Of a DNA stretch of 64,000 bases, positions 1-11,666 are shown one piece after another. Positions within the stretch are counted from its first letter, which is position 1; each line of letters starts with the position of its first letter. This DNA is from Cocos nucifera. Its lineage: Eukaryota > Streptophyta > Magnoliopsida > Arecales > Arecaceae. The notes below the pieces were generated by a model that was not told the DNA's origin, ran no database searches, and saw only the letters and a program-made list of their open reading frames with translations. The translations under genes and the position numbers were made by a program. The DNA is taken from NCBI GenBank assembly GCA_006176705.1, contig QRFJ01000507.1:62001-126000 (forward strand). Direction: 5' to 3'.

Positions 1-1362
1 AATGATTTAGATGATCGATCATTCTAGCTGTTCGAATCAGAAGAGTTCTGATCCATCGAAAGGAGTTTCGATGATGTCGATGATAGAGATCATGACATAT
101 CCCATTACCATACAGAACTGAACCTAACTGGGTCACACAAATAAGGGTTTGAATCTGGTGATCATCAATTGAACTGATCCAGTTCAATTGATCTGAATGA
201 GATTCAATTAGGTTCAAGAAAATCATGCTAGCACTCGATTGAACCTAACGTTCTTCTTTTACTATCATAAATAGTTGTCCTGATTGAGCCAAAGGAGTTT
301 GTGCTTGATTAGAGGCCTTCACTTAGTCTGATTGGAAAGTTTGTCCAGGTCAGAAAGAGGTTGTCTTATTTTGTAAGATATTACCTACCATTTTTGATCA
401 CATATCATTTCTCGTCCTTTGACTTTGGTCAAAAGTTGATCCTTTGACTGGTCAAATATTGACCATTGACACTTTGACTTTTGTCCACATGTCATGCACC
501 TATTGGAGAGCTGGTGGGGGCTTATCCCTCTACCAGAACCTGGCAAGGAGGAGGGCGCACGCCACCCTTGGCGTGTGCCCAAGCTGGAGGCGCCCAAGAG
601 TTCCTGTTGGATAGGAACATCTCCTTTTTGGATTCCAAACAGACTTCTCCTGAGAATCAAGTTTGACTGGTCTTAGGCACCATCTAAGGAGGAATCCAAG
701 GGACTCTATTCCCATCAATCATATTTAGATCTGATTTCACAAAGGGTTGTGATTGGTTGGGAAGAAGAGGAGTTGGATCATGCATAGTCTATAAATAAGA
801 CCCTGTGCCCAACTCAAAAAGCATTGAAAAATCCCATGCCCCATGGCTGCCTCTCCTCTCCTCCTCCACGCCAAGTCATCTTCTCCCTCTCCTCTCCATG
901 CCCAAAGGAGTTTGGGATCTTAGTTGGTGTAATCCAGATGAGAGAAAGGCAACTGAAAGCTAGATGGCTATGCTGCTGCAAAAGACAACTGCTGATCTTC
1001 GAAAGATGTTTTGAAAATCCTCCAGATCTGATCCAGATCTAATTTTTAGAGATATTATAGAGAAAAAGAAGATCTCTAGATCCAGCCTGAGTGGATATCG
1101 GTAGAGGCCAGACACTTGCATGGCTAGATCCAAAAACTTTCGCTGCTTATAGGATCATCAACGGGTAATATGATTACCCTACATCAAGATAAATTTAATT
1201 TAATTTAATTTATCTAGATTTTATTTTTATTATTAGAATAATAAGAATAAGATCTAAAATATTCTAGATCTGATTTGGATTAAAGAAAAAAAATTTAAAA
1301 TATATCTCTTGATCCAATTAGATCTGAACGAACCTGGTCCGAAAAATCAGAATTTTTCTTCA
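1..1362 (+). mobile_element. 3' part of a copia family B LTR
   Basis: This stretch matches the second part of the solo LTR at 14265-16549 almost base for base, beginning at about 15177 of that copy. It also matches the LTRs at 24490-26771 and 37977-40207 in reverse. It ends in TTTTTCTTCA, the family's 3' terminus, directly against broken gypsy reverse transcriptase sequence at 1363. The LTR therefore inserted into the older gypsy copy. The other end and the target duplication lie outside the window, so I cannot tell whether it is a solo LTR or the 3' LTR of a full element. Confidence 0.85.
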
Positions 1363-2669
1363 ACCATGAACCCTAGAAACTTTTCTAAGATCACGCCAAA
1401 GGCACACTTGATCGGATTCAGTTTTATCTTATGCTTCCTAAGTGCATCGAAGGTCTCTTTAAGGTTGGCGAGGTGGTCTGTTGAAGCTCGACTTTTGACG
1501 AGCATATCATCCACATACACCTCCATGTTGCGGTCGATCTGCTCCTTGAAGATCTTATTGATCAAATGCTGGTACATTATCCCTACATTTTTGAATCCAA
1601 AGGGCATGATCCTATAACAATAAAGATCACGGTGAGTAATAAAAGTGGTCTTCTCCTCATCCTCAGGTGCCATCCATATCTAGTTATAACTAGAGAAGGT
1701 GTCCATGAAGGTGAGGAGCTCGTAGCCCAAGGTTGCATCCATTAGTTGATCAATCCTGGGTAGAGGATAACTATCTTTTGGGCAGGTCTTATTCAGCTTT
1801 TTGAAGTCAATGCACATCCTCCACTTGTTGTTCGCCTTTTTGACGAGAACTATATTTGAGACCCAGATCGGATAATTAACCTTTCGGATGAATCCAGCTT
1901 TGAGGAGCTTGTCTACTTCTTCGGCGATTGCTTTCTACCTCTACGGGGTATGGTGGTGCATCTTTTCTTTTATCAGCCGATGCCTCGGATCAACGGCCAG
2001 TCGATGTTCCATGATCTTGGCATCAATCCCCGGCATGTTTGTTGGGGTCCAGGCGAAGACGTCTGCATTTCTTCTGAGGAAGATAACGAGTTGCTCTCGA
2101 ACCTCGCCTGCCAAGTTAAAGCCGATCTGCACCGCATGCTCGATATTTCCATCATTTAAGGGCACAAAGATGAGGTCCTCCATAGGCTCGCCCCACTCCT
2201 CAGTAAGGTCATCGCGGACATCCAATTCATCAATAAGATAAGAGTCAGACTGCTCTCCCTTATGTAGGGCGATCGAGTAGCAGTGCCTCGCCAAAGCTTG
2301 GTCTCCCCTGACCTCTTCGATCTCGTGACTGATCGAAAATTTCATCTTCAAATAACAGATTGACACCACTGTCCGAAGTGCATTTAGACCAGATCGACCA
2401 AGAATGGCATTGTAGGCAGACGGAGTTCTTATGACTAGAAAATCAACTTGTGCTTTGGCCAGTTTCGGGCGTTGCCCTACTGTCACAACCAAAGTTATTA
2501 TGCCCTCAACTGGTATGACGTTGCTAGTGAATCCTATCAGCGGAAAGTTCATAGGTCCTAGGTGGTCATCGGATAAGGACATTTTTGAGAAGGCATCATA
2601 AAACAACATATCGGTCGAACTTTTATTGTCCACCAAAATACGGCGTACATCATAATTGACAATGTTCAA
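1363..2669 (-). pseudogene. gypsy A protease and reverse transcriptase remnant
   Basis: A 242-codon open stretch (2669-1941) holds a retropepsin-like segment with VDNKSS in the place of the usual aspartic protease D-S/T-G site. The glycine position appears to be lysine, so activity is doubtful. It runs into the start of RT, with FAWTPTNMPGID and related residues. A second open stretch (1673-1347) carries the RT catalytic motif YVDDMLVKS, which has the YxDD core, and the palm segment RIMPFGFKNVG. The segment between (1940-1674) still reads as RT in broken frames, including WRMCIDF. Several stops and at least one frame change separate the parts. The coding sequence ends abruptly at the copia LTR. 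It belongs to the gypsy A element whose gag lies immediately upstream on the minus strand. Confidence 0.85.
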
Positions 2670-2929
2670 AGAGATTACAACCGCATCATTGTATAGAAAT
2701 TGGACCCCCTAGGCATCCACCTCAGTAAAGGTCATAGGTTCCTTGATCCTCCATCTCTTCATCGATCCTTTGGACCCACTGGCCTCTTCTCCTTGAAGTT
2801 CTCCCGAGATAATATTGATGACACCGAGAGGTGGCCAATCTTCTTGGTCCTCCCCCCTCGGTGGTAGCGCCCTCAGCCGATTCTTCCGCCCTTCGGGCCA
2901 TCTTCATAGGAATCGGCCAAGTCTACCTC

Positions 2930-4337
2930 ATCTGACGAGCTCTTCGATCTCATCCTGAAGTTGGATGCACTCCTCAGTGTTGTGGCTGTGGTCCCAATGA
3001 TAAAGGCAAAATTTATTGGGATTGCATTTGTTGGGGTGGGAACGCATCCTCTCAGATCTCGAAAGTTGTTTTCTGATTTTCATCAGCACTTGGGTCTTCG
3101 GAGCGTTAAGGGGGGCGTAGTTGTAAAATCTTCATTGAGGAGAAAATCGGTGCTGGGGAGAACCTCGGTGTGTCCTTCCGTCGAAGCTTCCCCACCTCCG
3201 AGCCCGAGGGGGAGTTCGAGCTCACTTGCGCCCAAAAGGAGTCCAAAAATGCGGTCGAGCTTTACTGGCTTCCCTTTTTCGATGGGCCTGCCCGGCTCAC
3301 CGACCGCTCGCTACCGACTTCATCGTTCTTGGTCTTGAAGGCCTCTTCAGCCCAGGCATAACCTTCAGCCCGAGCTAGCATGTCAGTAAAGTCCCTAGGA
3401 TACTTCTTTTTCAGAAAGAATAGCAAGTCATTCTTTTGAAGGTCGCCCTTGAGCGCGGCCATCACAACGGACTGGTCTAGGTCTCGGACCTCCAATGCCG
3501 TGGCATTAAACTAGGTGACATAAGCTCGGATGGATTCCCCTTGCTTCTACTTGACATTCATCAAAAAATCCGAACTTCGGCACGAACGTCGACTACTGAT
3601 GAAGTGGGCTGTGAACTGTTGGCTCATCTGATCAAACGATAAGATGGTACTCAGCTTAAGCACTGAGTACTAGTTCCTGGGGGCTCCCTTAAGGGTCGAG
3701 GGGAAAGCCCAGCATAAAATAGCATTTGGTGCACCATGAAGCAATATCATCGTCCGAAAGGCTTTCAGATGGTCAACTAGATCGGTGGTCCCATCGTAAC
3801 TCTCGAACTGTGGAAGCTTGAAGTTCGACGGGATCGATTCCTGCATAATTTTCTACGAAAAGAGAGGGTCCGCACAAACATCATTACCATGAGAGGAGGG
3901 ATTGTGATGGAGTTCTTCGATCCATTGGCTCATTTCTAAGAGCCTTTGATCCAAGAGATCTTCACGGTCTTTGATCTCCAAGGTTTTCTGGTAGAATGGG
4001 TGTGAAGCTTCCCCCTGGGTCGAGTCGTGGTCCGAGCAGGGGCTTTCCCTCCTCTACTTCTCCCTTTCAGGGATCGAAGGTCGGGTAGTCCAAGTCGGCC
4101 GTTCCTGGATCAGACCATAGGGCTCTAGAGAATTTCGCATCGATTGATCCAGTGCATTGTCTGCACCGCCTGCATCACCTCCATGAGGCCACGAACCTGC
4201 TGGACGAACTACTCCGCATCCACCACAACTACAGATGGAACCTGGGTTGTCGGGGTTGGAGTGGGAGCAGATGGATCTGAGCGGGATCGGGCCATGGAGG
4301 CCGTTGATCGTTGGGTCGAAGATTTTTTGAGAGGCAT
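2930..4337 (-). pseudogene. gypsy A gag remnant
   Basis: Gag is the structural protein that forms the virus-like particle of the element. On the minus strand a methionine at 4337 opens a Ser/Pro/Thr-rich N-terminus. The retrotransposon gag domain follows, seen clearly in the segment at 3495-3262 with EVRDLDQSVVMAALKGDLQ. At about 3030-2950 there is a CLYHWDHSHNTEEC zinc knuckle of C-X2-H-X4-H-X4-C type. In-frame stops interrupt it, including one just after the knuckle. It is collinear with the gag copies at 31080-32522 (minus) and 23806-24489 plus 40208-41070 (plus). The protease remnant lies directly downstream. Confidence 0.8.
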
Positions 4338-4429
4338 TTTTTTTGAGAAGAACTTTAGATCGCTGCTAAACACTCCTTTAAGATCAAGGAAACCTCAAGA
4401 ACAGAGGGCCCTCCTTCTAGCGCCAAATC

Positions 4430-5308
4430 TATTGGTGTAGATTTTGGCTAACATCGGATCGAGCTAGAGTGGAAGGGGACGAGGTCGCCACTGGTGACCT
4501 ACAAAATAAAGTTTCATCCGAAGTCGGTGGGGGTAGCTCCGGTAGGACCCTCCGACGGTCAAGTTAGCTCTGACTAACAGAAATGGAGTACTCAGTATGG
4601 AGTTCGGCAGGATTTTAAAGAGGAGAAAAGAGTTTTAGAACCTGACGTAAGCATATTTGGAGGATCCTTTTTATAGGCGGAGCTTGTTGTAACTATCTTG
4701 ATTAATGATTGTCGTAATCATCCTGATCAATGTCGATCGTTATTGACTTGATAAATGTTGATCATTATTGACTTAATAAATGCTGATCGTTATTGACTTG
4801 ATAAATGACAATCATTATTGTCGTGTAACCATTTAGTAGTGGGATCGTCTGTAGGAGTCCATCAACAGTCTGTAAGGAGTTCGACTTTCATAGAAATTCG
4901 GCTGCTGGAGGAGTCCGCAAGAAGTTCGACTTCTGTAAAAGTCTGGCTACTGGAGGAGTTCGTAAGAAGTTTGACTTTCGTAGAAGCCCAGTTGCTGGAG
5001 GAGTCCGCAAGGAGTTTGACTTTCGTAGAAGTCTGACTGCCGGAGAAGTCCGCAAGGAGTTTGGCTTCCATAGAAGCCCGGCTGTTGGAGGAGTACGCAA
5101 GGAGTTCGACTACTAAGGAGTCCGGAAGGCTGATGGAATTCAACTAAGGCTCGTCTGCTGGGATCCCGAAAGAGCTCGATCGTTGAGAAGTTCGGCCGGC
5201 TGAAGGAGTTCGGCTAAGACCTGTTTGCTGAAGCTCTTCCATGGCTATCTATTGCATTAGACTGAGTATCGAATCGAACTTCGGCAGGAGCGGGATTTAT
5301 CCCCAACA
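4430..5308 (-). repeat. 5' LTR of gypsy A (about 0.88 kb) with 45-bp internal repeats
   Basis: On the minus strand it starts TGTTGGGGATAAATCC at 5308 and ends CACCAATA at 4430, just before the TTTGGCGCTAGA segment that should be the primer-binding region. Roughly 4850-5110 is a tandem array of 45-bp units around GGAGGAGTCCGCAAGGAG. It is shorter than the LTRs of the plus-strand copy (1.68-1.78 kb), largely because it has fewer units. Confidence 0.85.
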
Positions 5309-5439
5309 GTAGCAATTAAAACTGGAAGAGTCAATACAAGATGAATCAATCTATCAATAGGTGGATAAACATCTTATTTTCTCGTTCACCAATTCTTAAC
5401 ATAATTCTAAAATTGTAGATATATTCTGGAACTAGGGAT
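5309..5439. other. short spacer with no recognised feature
   Basis: This AT-rich sequence lies between the gypsy A 5' LTR and the first readable hAT fragment. It may be the 3' untranslated part of the hAT relic. Confidence 0.4.
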
Positions 5440-6460
5440 TCTTTGAAACATCAATATATCTGATAATATTGTAATTGATTTCTCAAAAGTCTTCTTTCAT
5501 GCTCACTGAAGTCTTCTAAATATAATTTCTCTGCAAATTGGCATATACTCTCTAAATTGAATAACCTGTAACCATCTCTAGGATCCAAAGCATTGCTAAA
5601 AATTAATAACTCAACTACATCATCACTGAATCTACTATGCAATTTATATAATTGAGTATCAATAGCAACATTGAATATCTCAATCCAAAAATGATGCTCA
5701 TTTATAATATCACTTTGTCAATGACCTCGACCATCACACTTATAAGTAGCAGCCATATCTACAACATCAATCTCATATTTCTCACAAAACAGTATCACAT
5801 CCTCTAACAAAATCGCCAATCCATCTTCTCTTAATTCTTGAAGTAAAACATTTGTAATTTTTACTAAATGCATTGCATTGAGAATGTCTTAGGACTTTTT
5901 TTGTAAAGCTTGACAAAGGTCATCAGTTATCTAGCTCCAATATTTTTGTCATCAAATGCAATATAAAAATAAATTGAAAAGATATCAGCAATGTAATGCA
6001 CCATCAGCTTGGCAAAGGTCATCAATTATCTCCAAGATTTTTGTCATCAAATGAAATATAAAAACAAATTGAAGAGATATCAGCAATGTAATGCACCATC
6101 AGCATCTTCACGTTGAGCATAACCAACTCCATTACGAGTAATGTCCTCAAGAATGGAACAAGTAATTAAGAAAAGCTTTTTCAAGCTACGAATAGAATTT
6201 AAATATGAACTCCATCTAGTCTCACCAGGCCTTTGATATCTGATTTTGCCTTCTTCCATATTCAAGCTCATTAATGGCTAATGAATTTGTAATTTCAACT
6301 ACTTGTCTTGCTCTCAATTCATCATGACGTTTTGTAGATGCATTCACTATGTTAACAATATTCAGCAAATCATTGAAAAATTGATGAACAATAACCACTT
6401 CTCTTGATGCAGCCACCAGTGCTGATTGAAGTCTATGAGCCAAGTAGTGGATATAATAAG
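5440..6460 (-). pseudogene. hAT-type transposase relic (ZMYM1-like, DUF4371/dimerisation)
   Basis: Minus-strand fragments read as the family of plant hAT-derived transposases annotated as zinc finger MYM-type protein 1-like. The upstream part carries YYIHYLAHRLQSALVAASRE (6460-6240). Next comes a GETRWSSYLNSIRSL segment (about 6240-6180). A C-terminal piece at 5642-5451 has the leucine-rich character of the hAT dimerisation region. Frames change between these parts and an internal stretch near 5900-6100 is duplicated, so no intact protein is made. No 8-bp target duplication or terminal inverted repeat was found. Both edges are cut by gypsy A LTR sequence (5308 and 6461). The family name rests on remembered motifs and is not searched. 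Confidence 0.7.
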
Positions 6461-6597
6461 TATTGGGGATAAATCCTGCTCCTATCAAAGTTCGGTCCGA
6501 TGTTCAGCTTAATGCAATCGGTAGCCATGGAAGAGCTTCAGTGGTCGAGTCTTAGCCGAACTATTTCAGTCGGCTGAACTCCTCAGCGGTCGAGCTT
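6461..6597 (+). repeat. inverted fragment of a gypsy A LTR
   Basis: It begins TATTGGGGATAAATCCTGC, a one-base variant of the LTR start, and follows the LTR for about 140 bases on the plus strand. At about 6598 the sequence switches to minus-strand gag. An LTR head in one orientation joined to gag in the other is not a normal element structure and marks a rearrangement. Confidence 0.75.
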
Positions 6598-7032
6598 CTC
6601 AATCCACCGGTCCATCTTCCGCAGTTTGTGATCGAGGGCGTCGTCTTGGTTGTAAATCTTGGGGGGCTTCCTACTACAAATGGGAAAGGTCTCCTCCAGA
6701 GGAGAATCATGATCCGAACATGGATCCTCTGCTCTCTATTTTTTCTTCTCAGGGGCGATGGGAATGCTAGCCTGAGTACTCTTTCTTGGGGCCGGTTCCT
6801 AACATCCTGATGATGGATTTTCTGATGGAGTCACCACTAGAGGCTGTTGCATGGCCTACACCATCTCGGTGAGGCCCTGAATCCACTGCATCAGCAGGTT
6901 AAACTACTTCGCATCTACCGTGGCTATAGATAAAACCTGAGTTGTCGGGGCTAAAGTAGGAGTAGATGGATCTGGATGGGATCGGACTGCGGAGGCCATC
7001 GATTGTCAGGTTGAACCTCTCTTGAGAGGCAT
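6598..7032 (-). pseudogene. gypsy A gag N-terminal remnant
   Basis: On the minus strand the ATG at 7032 opens the same basic, Ser/Pro/Thr-rich N-terminus as the other gypsy A gag copies. The segment continues to about 6598, where it is the reverse complement of sequence near 24120-24250 with many substitutions. Several stops are present. It is bounded by the LTR at 7166-8208 upstream and an inverted LTR fragment downstream, so only the N-terminal third of gag survives. No function is expected. Confidence 0.75.
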
Positions 7033-7165
7033 TTTCTCTTAGAAAAGAACTCTGAAGAAGAAGAAGAGAGATCTCTGGAGAGGAAGGAGAGAGATCATCA
7101 TTGAGCACTTCTTTAAGAATAGAAGAACCTCAGAGGCAGAGGGGCCCTTCCTCTAGCGCCAAATC

Positions 7166-8208
7166 TATTGGTGTAGAATCTGATTGACGTCAAATCGAGC
7201 TGGAGTGGAGGAAGACAAGATCGCCGTCAGTGATCTATAAAATAAAGTTTCATCCGGAGTCGATGGTGGTGGCTTCGGTAGGACCCTCCGACGATCAAGT
7301 CAGCTCTTCTGGCCAACAGAAATGGAGTGCTAAGGAATGAGTTCGAAAGAGTTTAGAGGAGGAGAGTAGAGCTTAGAGCTTAGAGAAAATATATTTGGAG
7401 GGTCTCTTTTATAGATGGAGCTTGATTGATGGTGACGGCCATACCGTCTGGTGATGGACTGCTCGAGGCTGCATGAGGTTTGGTACGGAGAGGATGGTAT
7501 CGTCAGGATGATAGTGACAGCCATACCATCCGGTAGTGGTGGGTCGCTCGAGTCTGATGGAGTCATTCATGGAGGGGGCGCCGCTTGTAGCATCGTTTGT
7601 GGCAGACTGATGGTGATCGTTCGTCCAGATTTAATAGCCATGGCTCTGAGAAAGTAGGCATTGATTGGTGGACTTCGGTATGTATCAATTCCAGAGGAGT
7701 TTGGACTCTTGGAGGAGTTCGATCGAAGAAAAAGCTCGGAAGAAGTTCGGCTCCTGTAGGAGTTCGATCGAAGGGGAAGCTTAGAAGGAGTTTGGCTCCT
7801 GTAAGAGTTCGGCCAATGGGGAAGCTTAGAAGGAGTTTGGCCAAAGGGAAAGCTTAGAAGGAGTTCGGCTCCTGTAGGCATCTAGTTGGAAGAGCGCGGA
7901 GGGAGTTTGGCTCTCATGGGTGTCCGGTTGGAGGAGTGCGGAGAAGCTATAGCTCTCACGGGAGTCCGACAGAAGCTCGACCACTGAGAAATTCGAAAGA
8001 AGCTTGATCGCTTAGGAGTTCAGTCGGCTGAAGGAGTTTGATTGAGTCCCGACCGCTGGGGAGTTCGAGAGGAGCTCAACCGCTGAGGAGTTCGATCGAT
8101 TGAAGGAGTTCGGCTAAGACTCGACCGCTAAAGCTCTTTCATGGCTACCGATTGTATTATGCTAAGCATCAGACCGAACTTCGGTAGGAGCGAGGTTTAT
8201 CCCTAATA
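7166..8208 (-). repeat. gypsy A LTR (about 1.04 kb) joining two internal regions
   Basis: On the minus strand it runs from TATTAGGGATAAACC at 8208 to CACCAATA at 7166. It contains the family's 45-bp type repeats (about 7690-8110). Gag follows it, as for a 5' LTR. Yet the sequence before it (8209-8630) is the 3' internal repeat region that normally precedes a 3' LTR. Confidence 0.85.
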
Positions 8209-8630
8209 ATAGTCCCCTCCACTCTCAAGTTCGAAACTTGAATGAAGAAAGTGCAGAAAAGATGACTGTCGAAGTCCTCTTAAGGGCTCTACATCGGTTC
8301 AGATCAAAGCTCGGGAGAGATCTCATCTCCAGTCAAAGTTGAAGTTGAAGCTCAGGAAAGATCTCATCTCCAGCCGAGGTTGATAGGATCACTCGGGAGA
8401 GATCTTATCATTAATCGAGATTGATGCGGATGCTCGGAAGAGATCTTATCTCTAGTCGAGATTATCACGGTCATTCGAAAGAGATCTTATCTCTAACCGA
8501 GGTTGACGTAGACTTTGAAGCTCGATCTTCGACTTTACTCACGTTAGGATGAGATTTTTTTTCTATTCCTAATGGACTATGGGGGTACATAAGGGCCATT
8601 ATCAAGACCTCTCCTCTAGCGTCAGGTTCA
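8209..8630 (-). repeat. gypsy A 3' internal region with GAGAGATCTTATCTCT repeats
   Basis: Units containing GAGAGATCTTATCTCT or a close variant recur every 40-60 bases. The end (about 8540-8600) matches the end of the array at 30740-30800, including a GTTAGGATGAG stretch. This is the segment that lies just before the 3' LTR in complete copies, so it belongs to a copy sharing its LTR with the gag at 6598-7032. Confidence 0.75.
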
Positions 8631-8639
8631 TCATAAATC

Positions 8640-9510
8640 ATTTGATGAAAATAAATTATTTAAAAAATTAAAAATACTAAATTATATTATTTATGATGAA
8701 AAATTTTTATCATAAATAATTTGACCAAAAAAATATTTAAAAAATAAAAAATACAAGATTATTTGCAATGAAAAATATCCATTGCAAATAATTAATTATT
8801 ATTAATGGAATAAAGATTTACATTATAAATAATCATTATTTATAATGAAAATTTTTTATCATAAATAATCTAACCAAAATAAATTATTTAAAAAAATTTA
8901 AAAAGCTAGATTGTTTGTAATGAAAATTTTTTATCATAAATAATTTATTATTTTTGATGGAATCAAGTTTTACATCATAAATAATCTATTATTGATGATA
9001 AAAATTTTACATCATAAATAATCTAATAAAAAAATTATTTAAAAAATTAAAAATGCTAGATTATTTATGAAAAAAAAATTATCATAAATAATTAATTATT
9101 TTTGATGGAATCATGTTTTACATCATAAAAAATCTATTATTTATGATAAAATTTTTTTATCATAAATAATCTAACTAAAAAAATTATTTGAAAAATTAAA
9201 ATATAAGATTATTTGCAACAAAAAATATCCATCGCAAATAATAGATTATTTTTGATGGAATAAAAATTTATGTCATAAATAATCTATTATTTATGATAAA
9301 AAAATTTTATCATAAATAATCTAACCAAAATAAATTATGTAAAATATTAAAAAAGCTGGATTATTTGCAATCAAAAAATTTTATCATAAATAATCAATTA
9401 TTTATGATGTAACTCATATTTTCATCACAAATAATCGATTATTTAAGATGGAATGTTTCTATCATAAATAATTTAATCAAAATTTTAAATTGTTTTTAAA
9501 AATATGGTCT
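8640..9510. repeat. AT-rich tandem repeat, unit about 150 bp, about six copies
   Basis: The segment CATAAATAAT recurs at 8711, 8860, 9013, 9161, 9311 and 9463, giving a period close to 150 bases. Each unit also contains smaller inverted pairs such as TTTATGATGAAA and TTTATCATAAA. Such arrays are typical of the subterminal regions of CACTA transposons. No CACTA terminus was found; the left edge abuts gypsy sequence. Confidence 0.75.
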
Positions 9511-10018
9511 ATTTTAAAAATAAAAAAATGGCAAAGATGTGCCGTACATGGTCGATACGATAGGATTAAGGGATGCGAGCGTGTCACTATTAGCTAGCCC
9601 ACCAGCAAATTAATATTTTTTTCTAATTTTTTTAAAAATTAATATTTTTTTAAAAAATATATTTATTTTTTTTGAATATTACATAATTTTAAAATTTAAA
9701 GTTTATCTTAATCATTCATTATTTAAGTAATTATGATTTAAGCATCGTCACAAAATATCGTCTCGATCTAGTAGCTCTAGCTATCTAGATCAATAAAATA
9801 ATTCTTATTTATGATGTAAATTTTAGTTCCATCGTAAATAATTTTATCAAATATTTTAATATTTTTAGAGAGAATTTTTATTTTGAAAAAATAATTGATG
9901 AAAATTATTAGCAACGAAACTGCCTTTTTCATTGCTAATAATAGTTGTAGCAACGAAATTTTCATCGCTAAAAATCCGTCACTAAAGGCTTTTAAATATT
10001 CCCTCCTACTACGTTCAC
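9511..10018. other. probable CACTA-like subterminal sequence, related to the foldback at 51.9 kb
   Basis: No gene is visible. Positions 9660-9800 match 51890-52015 (for example CATTCATTAT and the CTAGCTAT..GATCAATAAAAT stretch). Positions 9905-9990 contain TAGCAACGAAA and CGCTAAAAATCCGTCAC pairs typical of transposon ends. A GC-rich block follows directly, as at the 50-51 kb locus in mirror order. Confidence 0.5.
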
Positions 10019-10640
10019 ATGAAATCCACTTTTGCACCTCTGAAACCCACTCTCGCCCTCTCGTCTGTTCTCACCCCCTCCTCCTTGGCTTCCATCGATC
10101 GACAATCGGGGCTCCTGCTGTCGCCACCATTGCCGTTGTCGCCGCAAGTTTTTCTTTGTACTATATCGCTGGGGGGCTTGTTTCTTTTTGTACTATATCG
10201 ATCGTCTGGGGGGCTGTGGGTGTTTTCGTATAGTGGCTGGTGGCGGGTGGCAAGGCACTGAGGGTGGGTGCTGGCTGTAGGGGGGGGCGTGGGGTGGGGG
10301 CCACAAGGTGGTGGGTGATGGGATGGGTTGGGGGCCGCAGGTGTTTTTTATGTAGTGGCCGGTGGTGGGCGGCGGGGTGCGGAGGGTGGGTGCTAGCTAA
10401 AGGGGGTGGGTGGTCGTGGGGGTGGGTGTCGGCTGCAAGGTGGGGGGCCACGAGGTGGTAGTGATGAGATGGGTTGGGAGCTATGGGGTGTTTTCATGCA
10501 GTGGCCGATGGCAGGCGATGGGACGTGGAGGATGGGTGCTGACTGAGGGGGTGGGTGGTTGCGAGGGGTTAGTGGCCGCATGGGATGGGGGGCCATGGGG
10601 TGTAGGTGGTGTGGTGCTCCCAAGTCTTGGAAGACCATGG
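10019..10640. repeat. GC-rich, strand-asymmetric low-complexity block
   Basis: After about 10150 the plus strand is very rich in G, with degenerate GGTGGGTGCTGGCTG-like units recurring every 90-130 bases. Long open frames on both strands follow from this composition and do not resemble proteins. The block at 49981-50950 has the same character on the opposite strand and also sits beside AT-rich CACTA-type repeats. Confidence 0.6.
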
Positions 10641-11474
10641 ACGGAGCTAGGGTGAGGACTTCGAGGAGGCTAGGACAGGTGTGGTCCTAGGGCTAGGATA
10701 GGAGTTGTCTTAGGATGGAGGTGGCATATAGCTCTCCATGGGCTTGAGGTTCGGGTATTGAGGGCCTCAAGGGGCTTGGTTGGTGCTTCGAAGATCTGGG
10801 ATTCAAGATAGAGTAAGAAACTAAAACCAGAGAATCAAGACTACAGAAAGGATATTTTCTATAGGTTAGCTGGCTCCGTCCAAAATTGGATCGATTAAGT
10901 CTCAGAGCATAAGAAAAATAGAAAAATCGAGTTTTGGGATTGCAGGCACGATACAAAACTGGGCTGGCTCAGTTTCAGACAGTGCCGACCCAGTGAAACT
11001 TAGCCAACTCAGTGCTGAGACTAAGCCGACTTAGTGTGCGGGTAGAGTTATGTGAGGGTTTGTTTTGGGCTAGGGTCTAGGTTGATCCTAGGGATCTTAA
11101 GGCCTAGTTTGAGAGATCTTAAGGAGGCTAATTCATGTATGGATTGAGATTAGATCCAGGGGATGAGAGCATGTGAGACTTGGGCTCGGTGAGTGCTTTT
11201 TTGTATTGGGTTAGCCTAAGGGAGTTTTTAAGCTGTGGTTTTTAGGATTCATGTGGAAACTCTAGGGTATATAAATCAGGACATTATAACTTTTATAATA
11301 GAAGTAAATACGATTGAGCTTTTCTCCCTAACTCTCTTCTCTCTGGTTCTAACACCAAAGCCCTAGCTTCTCTCATCTTTCTTAGATCTTCTTCAGTTTG
11401 CTGGATTAAGACCCAGGTTCATGTAAGAAATCGGATCTACGGCTGTGGCTCTGAGCAGTTGTAGGAACAACAAT
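10641..11474 (+). repeat. copia-type 5' LTR or leader of the gag-only element (start not fixed)
   Basis: The sequence ends just before a copia primer-binding site. It contains a TATA-like GTATATAAATCAG at about 11266, placed where an LTR promoter should lie, then a pyrimidine-rich leader. Short CCGACTTAGTG-like repeats occur at 10970-11040. No second copy is present in the window, so the LTR start cannot be set; 10641-10900 may be outside it. Confidence 0.5.
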
Positions 11475-11486
11475 TGGTATCAGAGC
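11475..11486 (+). promoter_or_regulatory. copia primer-binding site
   Basis: TGGTATCAGAGC is complementary to the 3' end of plant initiator methionine tRNA and is the standard Ty1/copia primer-binding site. It lies 180 bases before the gag start and fixes the element's orientation as plus. Confidence 0.9.
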
Positions 11487-11666
11487 AAGGTTAATCATGA
11501 AAGAGGAAGAAGATCAGTTTAAAGCAGAGATCAGCAGCAAGATTCAGATCTAAAGGCTTTCTGCAGGCTTTATGAGGAAGGAAGAGATCACAAGCTGTTG
11601 TCCACCATCTCTAGTCAAGGTATTTCTTAGATCTATCTGTTTGCTGTTATTTATTTTGGATTGATC

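Larger units (their letters stand above)
1363..5308 (-). mobile_element. Ty3/gypsy family A element, 5' part (LTR, gag, pro, RT), truncated
   Basis: Read on the minus strand, this is LTR (5308-4430), gag (from an ATG at 4337), protease and reverse transcriptase in the usual Ty3/gypsy order. It stops inside RT where a copia LTR begins. Premature stops and frameshifts break the reading frame throughout, so it is a relic. The LTR begins TGTTGGGGATAAA, the same start as the other gypsy A copies in this window. It is the only copy here that still carries pro and RT, so it shows what the pol-less copies have lost. RNase H, integrase and the 3' LTR are not visible. Confidence 0.85.
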
